From Falciphora oryzae (lineage: Eukaryota; Ascomycota; Sordariomycetes; Magnaporthales; Magnaporthaceae), in contig JNVV01000022.1 of NCBI GenBank assembly GCA_000733355.1, forward strand, positions 145,319 to 209,318: DNA of 64,000 bases, in the 5' to 3' direction. Both the position numbers and the translations under genes were made by a program. Numbering within the stretch: position 1 is the stretch's first letter; every line of letters starts with the position of its first letter. The notes below the pieces were generated by a model. It was given only the letters and a program-made list of their open reading frames with translations. It was not told the origin of the DNA and did no database searches. Of this stretch, positions 1-10,937 are shown in pieces.

Positions 1-3000
1 CGGGTCCGCACCCATCTGAAAACAATGCCGTCATTGTCATCCGCCGTTGCACTTGCAGCAACAAAAGTGCGGGCGGACGACGGGCGGCGGCGGGGCGAGG
101 GGATGAAGCCGCGTTTCTTGAAGGGATCACGAGGTGCAGAACTCGAGATGCAAGTTTTCCCTTTGGGACTTTGGGGAAAAAAACCTTGAAACGCGTCGGA
201 TCCGCCGCCCGACAAGCCACCAATCAGGACGGGGATGCCGATTCCGCATGGCGAGCCGGGCAGCCCATTGGATGGGAGGGTTCCGGACGTCGCATCTGAC
301 GCGGCCGCCCTGTCCCGACCGCTTGCACGTTTTGAGCGCGCGGTGCATGCTCCGGACGTAGGCGGTAGGCGGGTCAGGGCCGATCGGTAGGAACGTGTCC
401 AAGAGCTGTTGGTAGCAGGGCGAGCCGGCGGCTGCGGGCAGCCGGGGGGAGGCAGAGAGACTAGGGACGAGGCGACATCCCTCTGCATACAGCATGTAGC
501 TAGTGCCACGAAGGATTCCATCATCTGCCAGTGATGATGAATGGCTGCAGCTGCATAGAGTGGGCGGCCTGGAAAGTGCATCATGTAAGGAAAGCCGGGT
601 AAAGCTGTCGGGGTCCGAGTTTGTATCCGGGTTCTGAGGGCGGGAGATCCTTGGGTGGGAGCAAGTCGGTTCCATGCAGCAGCTCCCGGTACTGTTTTGC
701 CGACAGGAGGCTCTGTCATGGCTCTATCGCTCTGCCTTGGTTCACTCTGATGACTAGGTGCCTGGGGAAAGACGTGCACCGGACTGCGCCTATCAAAAGG
801 GGAAATAACGAAGCTGGCAGCACAACAGACTGTGGCCGACGGCGATGGAGTGCGTCTCAGGGCGGCCGTGGAGGGGAGCAGCAGGCACTCAATGGAGGGG
901 CCCCCCACCACGGACGGTTGATACGGGTGGACTCGATGATGGATGCAACCGCAACCGACGGACCCGAACGAGGCCCCACAAAGTCTCAGTTGCAGTCTCA
1001 CTGGGGCAGGTTTCTAGAAATCCCCAGAGCCTTTCGACTCCCGTTTCCACCCCTCCATTGGATCCCACCTCCGCAATTTTTGGCGACTGATTAATCAACG
1101 AGGAACGAACCCGTTATAAGAGGCCCTGTCGTATTCCATAGATGCATCGACGTCGAGAACAGCTCTGTCTGCCACCTCGCGCGGTCGATCAGTCGCCCCA
1201 GTTGCTGACCGATGGCTTAACAATGGTGACGAGAGCCGGAGCCGGAGCTCTTTTCACATTGAGTGCTACAGACTCATGGAACCTTGTGTCGCGAGCAGGG
1301 TGGGAGAGCTGAGCTGTCAAGCTAGGGCCGCAGTCAACGTACGTAGTATGTCTCCTCTCCAAGCTTCCACCTGGGCACCCTGCTGGCCTTGCTGGCTGCA
1401 CGCTGCGGCCTTGCTCGGAATCTCCTCGGGCGAGACACGACGCCTAGCCTGCGCCGAGCCGTGCCAGTGAGATGGATCAGCGAAAACGTGCCGAAACCGT
1501 CAAGGCCGGCAGGTTGTTGAGGGCTGTCGAGCAGGCGGGCGAGCGTCTTGCTTTCTGCCTCGCAGCCACGGCGGCAGCAGTGGTTGGACAGCAAAGGCCG
1601 GATGCGATGACTGTGCGCGGGGAGCAGGCGTTGAGAAGGAACCTGGGCTGGGTAGCAGGAAGGATCAATGGACGGCGGGTGCGGGTGGAGCACGCAAAGG
1701 CGAGCAACTGGCAGGGGCGGTCGATCGACAAGCCCAAGACGACAACGCACGATCTCTTGCCTCGCTCCCACAAACCCACCCACCCATCCATCTTCTGACC
1801 GGCTTCCCGGCCATTTCGACCCTCTTGAGTGTCGACAATGTCGTACATTGAACCGGTACATTTGGCGACATGCGTGAATTGAACCTCAGCAGGGCCTGCG
1901 TGTCGCCAGCACCAGCGCCGGCCTGGCCTGACCTGACCTGCGGAAGGGGCAGTCGAGGTGGTGCTTGATGAGAAGGCACGACGCAAGAATTTCTCCATCG
2001 GGACGGCTTGCAGCCCCACACCCTCCCACGCCGCCCTTTTCCCACGCCAGCACAGCAACCAAACAAGGCCCTGGAAAAGCAAAAAGTCTCCCAAAAGCAC
2101 CTGATCGGTGCCGGTGGAATATGATTGATTATTCGGCGCGACAGCATGTTGGACCGACCGACCACCAGCGGCGTCCACTTGTGCTCGAGTCCCACCTCGA
2201 CGTCGCAGTTGCGCACCTTCGTTTGACCCCTCCTCGCCCTCTCACTCGCCGCCGGCAGTGCCGCATCTGCGCCCCGAGGGAGAGGGAAGACCTCGCGCGA
2301 GAGGCTAGTGACTGCTCCTCACGCACTCAGTCTTCCTCTGTTGGCCGGCTGCAGCTTGGCTTTGTAACGCGAGGCGAACCACGTTTGCCAATGACGACAG
2401 TCTTCCCGCTTCGGCACCCTCGCGCAGGCCTGTCTGCATCTCCTATTGCTTTCCTTTTTTTTTTTTTTTTTTCTTTCTCCTCTTTCCCCGCGCTGTATTC
2501 CGAATCACATGCCATCACGGCTGCTGGTGCGACGACTATGACCAGACAGCAGCAGGTCAGACAGACGCCCGGCTCAAGAGGCAGACAGAGACAGACGCGC
2601 AGATGGACGGCTCCGAAGGCATCGGCTCCGCCGGATCCGGCAAGCCACTCCATCTCTCCACTTCCATTTGGGGCCTTCGGCATTATTGCCAGCACCAATG
2701 GTCGGCCCGCGCCTGTCAGCTTGGCCTCGACGGCGACTGTGACCTATCACATTTCCCCCCCTCCCTGTTGGCCCTCAACTCGTGCAGCAGCCTGCAGAGC
2801 GCAGCCAGGATGGAGGGGTGCCAGGTGGGAGGTGGAGTTGGCCACAAGGGCATAGCATTGCCAGCCAGCTTTCTGGGTCAGGCACTCAGGGCAACACGGC
2901 ACAATCGCTCGCCGGCCTCCCCTCCCTTGCCTGCCCCCAGTGCCTTTTCCCTCAGGCTCTCCTTCTCATCGGCGGCATCTCCCGCCGCACAACCGGTGAG

Positions 3001-6000
3001 GAGGCCGGAGAAGCCTCCGCGCTTTCATCTGGTGTGCGTCTTTTTTTTCCCCCCTTCTCTTGTCCTCCGCGTTTCGTGTTACACGGCGCTGCAAGGGATG
3101 GACAGCCTATATCGAAGCGCAGAACAGCGACCCGTCGAGGCCTGCAAGCAGCGGCAGCCACCACCACGACAATGTCCGACTCGGCTTCGCCTCCATCTCG
3201 TCTATGTGCCTGCTTTCCCCCCCACCGGACTCGGCTCCGCCTCTGATTCGATGCATAACGCCGATTACTCTTTCCATCAGCGAGGCTGCAGAATTTTGTC
3301 ACACACCTCCTCCTCTGTAGGCATGTATCTATGATGTGCGTCGCATGCAGCCAACCGGCACGCTCTGATTGCGGGCTTTTCGGCCTTTGCTGCCTTCCTC
3401 AGCCAAGGTGAGGACCAGCGGGCGACCAGTCTGCAAGCCACCGAGGATAGCACTGCCTTTTCGGTCCTCGAGGGCCGCTTTGCGTCGCGTTGCCTCGGCA
3501 GGCCGCGTCTCTCGACCTCTCTATCACTCGGCCCCCATTCGTTCAATTCCGTGCAACATGACGAGTCGTCATTGACCATTTCTCCTTTGGGGCTGGTGGC
3601 CTCTCTCGCATGCACTTGTCTTTGGTTTGCTGCTCTCGTCACGTCGCATCATGTCGGACCAAGGACACAGCAGGGGGCACTCCCTCTGTTGCGCGTCTTG
3701 TGTCCGACCCTTTAGCCTTCACGTCTCTCGGCAGTCCATGGACGTCCCACGCTCTCGTCGTGGCGTGACCGCGCGGTGTGCTAGGTCACATGAGGCATTT
3801 CTGTGCCCCGAGACCGCATGCCCTCGATGGGACACATCCAGATTACTAACGCGTGCCGCCCCTCCCCTCCCTCTCAGCCTCATGCGGTCAGCCGAAGAGG
3901 TATCAGTCCTGCTCTGGCCTCTAGAATTACGATTGTGAGTTGTCATTTCGCGATCCTCTGTCCTCTGGGGCTCGGGGAGCACGCAAACAATCAAAATCCT
4001 CCTGCGCTGCCAGATGATCTACCCACTCAACTCAAAGCCCGCCTTTTCCTAGGCGGATGGGCAGCAGGCCCGCGAGGCGGAAGGCGGACGCGGACACGAG
4101 GGCTGGCCAGCATCTCACGAAACACGGCTACCAGATCCGTCGTTGTGCTGGTGGATGGATCAGCGGTTATCCACCTCGCGGCCCAGCCTTTTCCTGTTTG
4201 GACCACGCAAGGCTGCACCGGCTATGACATTGCATGGCATGCTCGCCTGCCTTGCCCGCGTGCGACTACCACTCGCGGCCTGCCTTGCTTCTTGGTCTAT
4301 TCTAGGCACTTGGTCTATTCTAGGCAACTGTTCCGGGAACGAAAACGAGTTATCGCATTCTCGATCTGGACTTTCGCGTGAGATGTAGAGCCCCGAGGAC
4401 GCGATGTATATTTAGGAAGCTTTTTGATGGGCGTGACGATGATGATTTGTGCCACGTCAGAGGCACCAGCCATCGTGACGCGACTGTTGCCGCACACCCT
4501 GCCTGTGCCTTTCAAGGCACCTATGCTTTCAAGACAACAATCGTGGCAGTCATCAACAAGGGGTACGGTATGTTGTTTGTCATGGCCCCCGGGCCCGGCC
4601 AAAGCTCATCTCGTCGTATCTGAGTGGCCCAACAAGGTGTCTCTCGTATCGGAGCGCCCCATGTGTTGGGAATCAACAATGTGCAACAGCCCCTGCTTTC
4701 CTAAAGAGGTAGCTGGGTCGGCAGGCGGATAGATGAAGAGTTTTCTTTGAAATTTGCGTTTCGATAGTGGAATGTTTGTCTTTGCAGACAGGGATTCCAG
4801 ACTTTGGGCGCCAGGACACTTTGTTGTTGTGGCTGATAATTTTTTTTTCGTTTATTCGCCACCCCCCCCTTTTTTTTTTTTTTTTTCGGCTTTATCGGAA
4901 GCCAAGCCACGTTCCCACCAGCCAAACAAACACGGTTCGAGTTTCCCCTTGCAATAATTTTCACATACTGTGGATAGAGCATGGGGCCTGGCTGTGAAGC
5001 CTTCACGGGTTCTTTATCGTTCTCCTTTTTTTTTTTTTTTTTTTGTTCGGCTTATTATCACTGGCGATGGAGATCGTTGAGTTCGGACTCAACATCGAGA
5101 ACGAGGGGCACCGGGCACCCTTCCAGGCACGGAAAGCTTAGTTAGAACACACACACACACACACACACCCCACACAAACACGCACATGTGCCCAAGCAGG
5201 TAGTCGGTTTATTCCGGCAGCGCATGATCCGTATGCCCTTCAAATAGATAAAAGTATGAAGAGAGGCGGCCCAAGAGACGCGCCGTACGTTCAAGCGTAC
5301 TGTACTGTAGAATCCGTGCTCTTTCCTCCAACCTCCATCTCCGTTGAGAGGATGGGAGGGTGGGAAGAAGGCTCACGGATGCATGCGCCCCCAACACTGA
5401 CAGCCAAAGCTTGTCAAGGGACCAAAGACCCTGCAGGCCGTACCTTACAGCGAACGTCGACATCGCCTCCGGCTTTGCTGTCCTCTCTTTTTGTTTTTTT
5501 TTTCGCCTCTTTGCCCCTCGGTCGACCTCTTTCCCGGCTGCTTGGACGCATGACGATCGAATCCGAGTCAGGCGCCATGTTCGGCCGACGACCCTTTCTT
5601 TTTTTGTCTTCGTCTCCCCACACGCCCGAAGGCGTACCAACCATGTATTTGTATCTCTCTTACTAATAGGTGTACTGGGCACGCAAGTATGCATGCCGTC
5701 CGGGGCATCGTGGAATGAGGCAAGCAAGGACGAAACGTATTCCTTGATGCCCAGTCGCCGTTTATACTATGGGAAGGTATATGCACAAAAAATGACCCCG
5801 AAGGGGCTTTGAGAGTCGAAACAGCCCTTAAAGTGGTGTTGCCATGCTCTCGGAGTGACGAATAGGAAGGCCGCCGCGGAGGAGTAGGGCTGGTCGACAG
5901 AGATCGAACAGTCTGATATTAGGTGTCCTTGTCATCACCATAATCTTCCACGAAACGGAGTTGGCATAGATGCCACGGAAATTTGTCAGAGCTCAGGTGC

Positions 6001-6167
6001 TGCCTAGGGATGAAGATCAAGCATGCTTGAGTGGCGCAGGGCTGATTTGATAGTTGTTGGTGTGAAAGTCTTGACTGAAGGAAAACGATGGGTATCAAAA
6101 ATGTGAATACCAGAGAATAACCACCGAGAAGTGACGCTATTCCAAATAGGTGATCGTTCATTAGGAT
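1..6167. other. Gene-poor stretch, no gene recognised
   Basis: I read both strands and found no open frame with recognisable domains, consistent codon use or plausible splice partners. The longest frames overlap one another in different frames and look random. The + strand carries several pyrimidine runs, including T18 at 2455-2472, C8T17 at 4862-4886 and T19 at 5026-5044, which are common in fungal promoters and long 5' leaders. The stretch may be the upstream region of a gene to the left or an untranslated transcript, but nothing here proves either. The last part holds the 3' flank of NOC3. Confidence 0.5.
5147..5168. repeat. (AC)11 microsatellite
   Basis: Eleven perfect AC units, followed by a degenerate CA-rich tail to about 5185. 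It is a simple dinucleotide repeat in the gene-poor left part of the window and is likely length-polymorphic between strains. Confidence 0.95.
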
Positions 6168-8183
6168 CTAAATAGAGACATTCTTCTCCAACAGCTTTGC
6201 GCCCTCCCGAACCTTCGGGCAAAAGTGTCTTCGTAACAGCTCGCCTTCCCAGACGGTGGTCGCGAAAGGATTGCTCCCCTCCGCCGTGTCGCTGAGCGGG
6301 TTGTATTTGCCATCCCCCTTGCGCTCGTCGGTGCTCCAGAGCGCAGCGATCTTGTTGCCGTGGGTGTGCGACACGTCGTGGAGCAGCGCCAGGGCGGCCT
6401 GGCATGACTTCTCGGGCATGTGCAAGGATGCCGTCATGATCTGCTTGGAGAAGGCGGCCAGTCGCAACGGCGGGACAGACCGGATGTTCCAAGGCGGCAG
6501 AAGAACCGCCGTCAGGCAACGGACCAGCAGCACAGTCGTAGTCTGCAAATTGACCCTGTTGGACCTGCCTGCCGAGGCTTCTGGGCTGTCCGGGTCGGGC
6601 AGATGCAGCGAGCGCGCTCCGAGCTCCAGGTCAGGGTTCGTCGACAAAGCGAATAGGCTCCGGAAGAGGTGTGTGGTGAAGAAAGATAGATCGAGGTGGA
6701 GTGCGTTGCGGCTGTTGTGGGCATCCTGCCCTGCAAGAAGCGCGAATGCGGTGACCACGCAGAGCAGAGACTCCCGGCTCGTGTTTCGGGTCCCTAGATC
6801 GCCGTCCTCGGCCCCTCCGGCGGTATCCGCACCCTCGCCCTCCTCCGTGTCCCGGATGAGGTCCTTCAGGGCCTCCAGGAGGTCGCCGAAAAAGTCCTGG
6901 TTGATCAAGTGCGCATACTTGGCCAGGCCCTCGAGTACCGCTCCCATCAGGTGAGGCAGCCTCAGCTTTAATATCCGGAAGTAGGTGGCGAACACCAACT
7001 TGAGCGTTTCCGACTGCACCTTGTCCCGTTCCTCATGGCTGACGATGGCGTCGGCATGGGCCATGTCCTTCTCGACCGCCTTCTGCTCCTTGAGGAGCTT
7101 TCTCTCCCTCTTCGTGCGGAACTCCCGCTTGGCCTTGGGCTTCCGTTCCTCTGCCGGCCGGTCCACGTGGTCCTGGGAAGCCTTGCCGGAGAACTCGGAC
7201 AGCAGCCGCAGGTGCAGGAACAGGTTGAGCACCGATTCGTCGACGCGGAAGTTCCGAGCCTTCATCATCCTGGAGAGCACAGAGACGGCCTCCATGGCCG
7301 GCTTGCCCTCCTCATCTTCCTTGAACAGCGTCTCGAGTGCGCGCAGGCATTTGCGGAAAGGCTCGTCCACGCTCCTGGTGCTGAGTTTCTGAACCAGGAT
7401 CTTGATCAGGTCGGTGCGGAAGTTGAAGTGCGGCACCGTGGTAAGAAGGGTACATGCGCAGGTGATGGCGATGCTGGACAAACCCGCACCCGATCTTGGC
7501 TCCTTGGACTTGGCCAGTCTCGCGAGTTCCTTGATGTACACCTGATATCCAGAAACCAGGGACTGCTCGTACAACCGAACCCTGCGGACCTCCTTCGAAA
7601 GCTTCTCGGCTGGCCCGTCTGCGGCGGGACGGATGCGGTAGCCCGGGATGACGTCCTTGTAGACAGCCATCTGGGTTGCGAGCGCGAGCTTCTGGACGGC
7701 GGGCACTTTTGAATCGCCGATTTGGGCTAGAGCCTTGAATGCCCCCGGGTTCTCCTCCGGATCCTCAGCGAGAGCAGATGCAATCTTGGCCAGCTCCTCC
7801 TTTGCTTTCAAGATTTGCTCCCGCTCTGAGACCTTGGGGACCACGGGGTCGGCGGCCTCGTCCTCCGACTGAGCCCCGGGCTCGCTCCCGCCGTCAAGCC
7901 AGTCCTCGTCGCTCACCACTGACGCCGTGTCGGCCTCGACATGGGCTTGCTGGATCTGACCATCGGCGGTCTTGATGGGCAGCCGGGTGCTTTCCTTCTC
8001 CTTCTTCTTTCCCTTGCGTGGCCGAGACTCGTAGTCCTGCTCCAGGTCCCAGCTGGCGGCGTTCTTGAAGAAGGCCTTCTGAATCCCGGCTTTGGACGGC
8101 TCGTCACCACCCGCAGAGGGTGGCGGAGTGACCTTACGTCGCTTAACAGGCCTCATTGTCATTTCCGCGTGTCTCAATACCAT
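6168..8183 (-). CDS. NOC3: NOC3-like nucleolar complex protein (ribosome biogenesis)
   Basis: Single-exon gene of about 671 residues, close to the 663 of yeast Noc3. In yeast, Noc3 forms a nucleolar/nuclear complex with Noc2 needed for maturation and transport of pre-60S particles, and also has a role in replication licensing. The N-terminus is basic (RPVKRRKV) with an acidic stretch after it. The middle has the NOC3-type segment with YKDVIPGYRIRP and KLSKEVRRVRLYEQ. The C-terminal CBF/Mak21-type domain ends in an NP-F-ATTVWE-L-LLRRHFCPKVRE pattern. In-frame ATGs lie at 8183, 8162 and 8156. I give the longest, but the one at 8156 has A at -3 and directly precedes the basic motif, so it may be the real start. 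No intron is evident. Confidence 0.92.
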   Translation of the reverse strand: MVLRHAEMTMRPVKRRKVTPPPSAGGDEPSKAGIQKAFFKNAASWDLEQDYESRPRKGKKKEKESTRLPIKTADGQIQQAHVEADTASVVSDEDWLDGGSEPGAQSEDEAADPVVPKVSEREQILKAKEELAKIASALAEDPEENPGAFKALAQIGDSKVPAVQKLALATQMAVYKDVIPGYRIRPAADGPAEKLSKEVRRVRLYEQSLVSGYQVYIKELARLAKSKEPRSGAGLSSIAITCACTLLTTVPHFNFRTDLIKILVQKLSTRSVDEPFRKCLRALETLFKEDEEGKPAMEAVSVLSRMMKARNFRVDESVLNLFLHLRLLSEFSGKASQDHVDRPAEERKPKAKREFRTKRERKLLKEQKAVEKDMAHADAIVSHEERDKVQSETLKLVFATYFRILKLRLPHLMGAVLEGLAKYAHLINQDFFGDLLEALKDLIRDTEEGEGADTAGGAEDGDLGTRNTSRESLLCVVTAFALLAGQDAHNSRNALHLDLSFFTTHLFRSLFALSTNPDLELGARSLHLPDPDSPEASAGRSNRVNLQTTTVLLVRCLTAVLLPPWNIRSVPPLRLAAFSKQIMTASLHMPEKSCQAALALLHDVSHTHGNKIAALWSTDERKGDGKYNPLSDTAEGSNPFATTVWEGELLRRHFCPKVREGAKLLEKNVSI

Positions 8184-8811
8184 GCCGGCCACCAAGGGAC
8201 GGGCAATTGCAAAATCTCAAGGACGCGATGGGCACACTGGACCGGAACTGCTGCTAAAGGATATGCATGACCGCCCAAGAAAAAAAATCAACAAAATGTC
8301 GTCGATTGCAGGTAGCCCCACAATTTCCGTTCGACTTCTGATCGATGATTGGCTTGCTTCCTTATCTCAAGCCTGGCAGAGTCACGATAAATATGGCCCA
8401 CTCCCGCTCCCCAAAGGAAGCTCCGTCGGCAAGCTCGTCTTTCGGCTTCTAGTCAAGATCATTCCGCTGCCAAACACTAGGACAAGAGAAAAATGTGAAA
8501 AAAGAAGCACCAAATCACCTCCGTATCCCCTGTTCTCATACAATTCTTATTGTATCATCTTTGAAATTTCTTTCTTTTCTATGTGGATGTTGCATGGGGC
8601 GTGGTAAGGCGATACAGAACATTCGGTCTTGGTCTGTATTTATCGACTACGCCGGATACCCCTGAGGCATCGTGTCTACCACCTGTTCAAACTCACGAAC
8701 CAAGCGCAGAGACATACGTCTTCTCGGACACATCGCGGCATAGATGTCTTGCTACGTGCTCAAGCAGCATGACGACACCCACACAGTCTTCTATCCTTCC
8801 CAAAGCGGGAC
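8184..8811. other. Intergenic, NOC3 upstream / dioxygenase 3' flank
   Basis: About 630 bases between two minus-strand genes: the NOC3 start on the left and the end of the thymine 7-hydroxylase gene on the right. It must hold the dioxygenase 3' UTR and the NOC3 promoter. I see no further gene or clear motif. Confidence 0.6.
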
Positions 8812-10014
8812 TTAATACGTCGCTGCGAGTCTCTGCACCAGGTACTCTCCGCTCTGGATGCCCTTGTACTTCTTCTGGGTGTCGTCGGCGTAAGTTCCGG
8901 GGATCGTTTCGATAAAGCTCTCGGTGTTGGGGTTGCAGAAGTAACTGGAGAATCAGGATTCGTCAGCTCTCGTGTTCCATCTGCCTGGTGCCGTCGTCGG
9001 CGGCGGGTAAGCAGACAAATAGGAACCATTCCAACCTACGCAATGCTATATCTGGCAGGGTGGATGTTCCCCTCGCATGTCGGGGGCTCGACGACCCTGT
9101 GGATGGTGCTCTTGATGGTGTCGTTGCTCCAGCGCGCGAGGAGGTCGCCGGCGTTGACGACGCAGGTGCCCGGGATGGGCGTCGCGTTGACAAAGGTGCC
9201 GTTGGGGCTCTTGACCTGCAGGCCGCCGCGGTTGTCCTGGAACAGCAGCGTGATGGAGCCGTAGTCGGAGTGCTCGCCGGCCCTGACCTGACCTGGGTTG
9301 ACCTTGAACACGTTCTTGTCGACGGCCGGGTAGTGCAGCAGGCGCAGCGTGTTGTCGCCCACGTCGACGAAGCGGTCAAAGTAGGTCTCGTCGATGCTCA
9401 TGCCCACAGCGATGGCGCGCATGACCTCGACGTGGATGGCCTTGCACCGCGTGAAGAAGTCGAGCATGACGGGCTTGAACTCCTGCGTCTGCTCCTTGCC
9501 CGGCTCGGGCCATCGGTTGGGGAACTCGAGGTTGGTCTCGCGCCCGATCTCGAATGTCTCCTTGATGTCAGGGGCTGCCTCCCTGAGCTTCGCGACGTCC
9601 TCGATGTTTTCGAGCTGCGTCACTTTCTCCCGCCCCGGCGCCGAGTAGCCCCGGTTGGCCGCCGGCGTGGTCCAGCCAAGCTCGAGCTTCTCCTCCGACG
9701 GGAGTGAGAAGAACTTGGCTGACGTGGCGAAGACCTTCTCGCGGGTATCGTCAGGGATGGGGAGGTTCGACAGGTACACGAACCCGGCCGTCTGGAATCC
9801 GTGCAGGATCGCTTTGGCCGTCTCCTGCCTCTGGTCGTCCGTTCCAGACAGGAACTTGGAGAAGTCGATGAGCTAGTTGGGATGTCAGCGCTGCTCGGAT
9901 GGGCATGGGTCTCCCTAGGTCGGAAGGACCAAGCCGAAAACTTGGTTGGTGCGTGGAAGGGCCGTGTCTTACTGGGATCACGAGACCATCACCGGAAACT
10001 GCTGTCTTCTCCAT
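8812..10014 (-). CDS. T7H: Thymine 7-hydroxylase-type 2-oxoglutarate/Fe(II) dioxygenase
   Basis: Three exons: 10014-9973, 9872-9040 and 8944-8812, giving 335 residues, near the 333 of Neurospora T7H. Introns are 100 and 95 nt (donors GTAAGA and GTAGGT). The fold is that of the isopenicillin N synthase-like dioxygenases. The iron triad H215-x-D217 (GEHSDYGS) and H272 (HRVVEPP) is present, and R288 in RYSIAYFCNP would bind the 2-oxoglutarate carboxylate. The family oxidises thymine stepwise to 5-hydroxymethyluracil, 5-formyluracil and uracil-5-carboxylate. The assignment rests on long stretches that match my memory of the Neurospora enzyme, such as RGYSAPGREKVTQL and the C-terminal LVQRLAATY, and on the neighbour, a decarboxylase acting on its product. 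Exon 1 codes only 14 residues but starts MEK like the Neurospora enzyme. Nothing seems broken. Confidence 0.93.
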
Positions 10015-10937
10015 CTTGCTCGACTGGGTGGATGTATCTCGTTTCTTTGGTTTGTATGTCTGGTAAGGACGATCTGCAGAGAGGAAGAGAGCAAAGAGAG
10101 TCTATGGTGTAGGTAGGTAGTCGTCTACTCTCGTTACAGCTCAGCTGGTAAAAAAAAACAGGAACAAGATGCCTTTGGGAGGGTCACCTGCGGACGATTG
10201 GGGTCACACTTAAGTACAGGCCCTTAAGTACAAACACGGAGAAAAACTCTAAAGACTCGGCCGGTGCCAACTCCGGCAGACCCCGCGAAAGCTTAGCGTA
10301 GAGTGATCCGACGTGACCAGAACGGCCGGTGGACGGTCCCGTTGCGAGCGTGGCCATCGCGCCAGGGGTGGCCCCTCCATGGCCGGGTGAGGGTCTGTTT
10401 ACCCCCCTACATACCACATACAGCACATGCGTAGTACACTCAGCCTTCGCGCCGCCAGAAATGTGCGCAGTGGGACACGAGAGTACATGCGACGTCACAC
10501 GGTGAGGTCGTGATAGGCAAGGCTCTCCACTAACAGCCCGAGATAAGCGGCCAGAGCGCGGCGGGGAGGGCCGCACACTGCGGGGTGGCTGCTCTTGTCG
10601 GTGCGGGGCAAGGGTTGGTCTCAGCCCACATTGGCTCAACCCATCCCTGACTCCCCGTCCTGCCTTGCAGTGCTTGCCCTGCCTCTGCCCTGCCGGCAAA
10701 TCAAGCGTCCAGTCACGGTGCGTGCTCGGGCATGTAAGGCCCTCTGGTGTATCCCCCGGGCATGTGCAGCTGTGGGAGCTGAGTCGTGATGGACGAGAGA
10801 GCTGTTTGACTCGATGCACAACTCAAAAACCTTATCTCGCGATCCTCGCCGCATACCTCAAAGGCTGTGTCTTCCGTTGTGACGTTTCTCAACTCTTGCT
10901 GAAACAGGCGGAAACCCCCGGGGCCTCATCTCACACC
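10015..10937. promoter_or_regulatory. Shared upstream region of the thymine-salvage gene pair
   Basis: These 923 bases separate the start codons of two divergent genes for consecutive thymine-salvage steps, so they likely contain both promoters. Three WGATAR sites, the type bound by GATA factors such as AreA/NIT2, lie at 10511-10516, 10541-10546 and, on the minus strand, 10832-10837. About two would be expected by chance in this length, so nitrogen control is only a suggestion. No gene is seen inside. Confidence 0.6.
10511..10546 (+). promoter_or_regulatory. Pair of WGATAR (GATA-factor) motifs
   Basis: TGATAG at 10511 and AGATAA at 10541 lie 30 bases apart in the same orientation. Closely spaced pairs are what AreA/NIT2-type regulators prefer. 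Pyrimidine catabolism is often nitrogen-regulated in fungi, which makes the sites plausible, but the motif is short and common. Confidence 0.35.
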
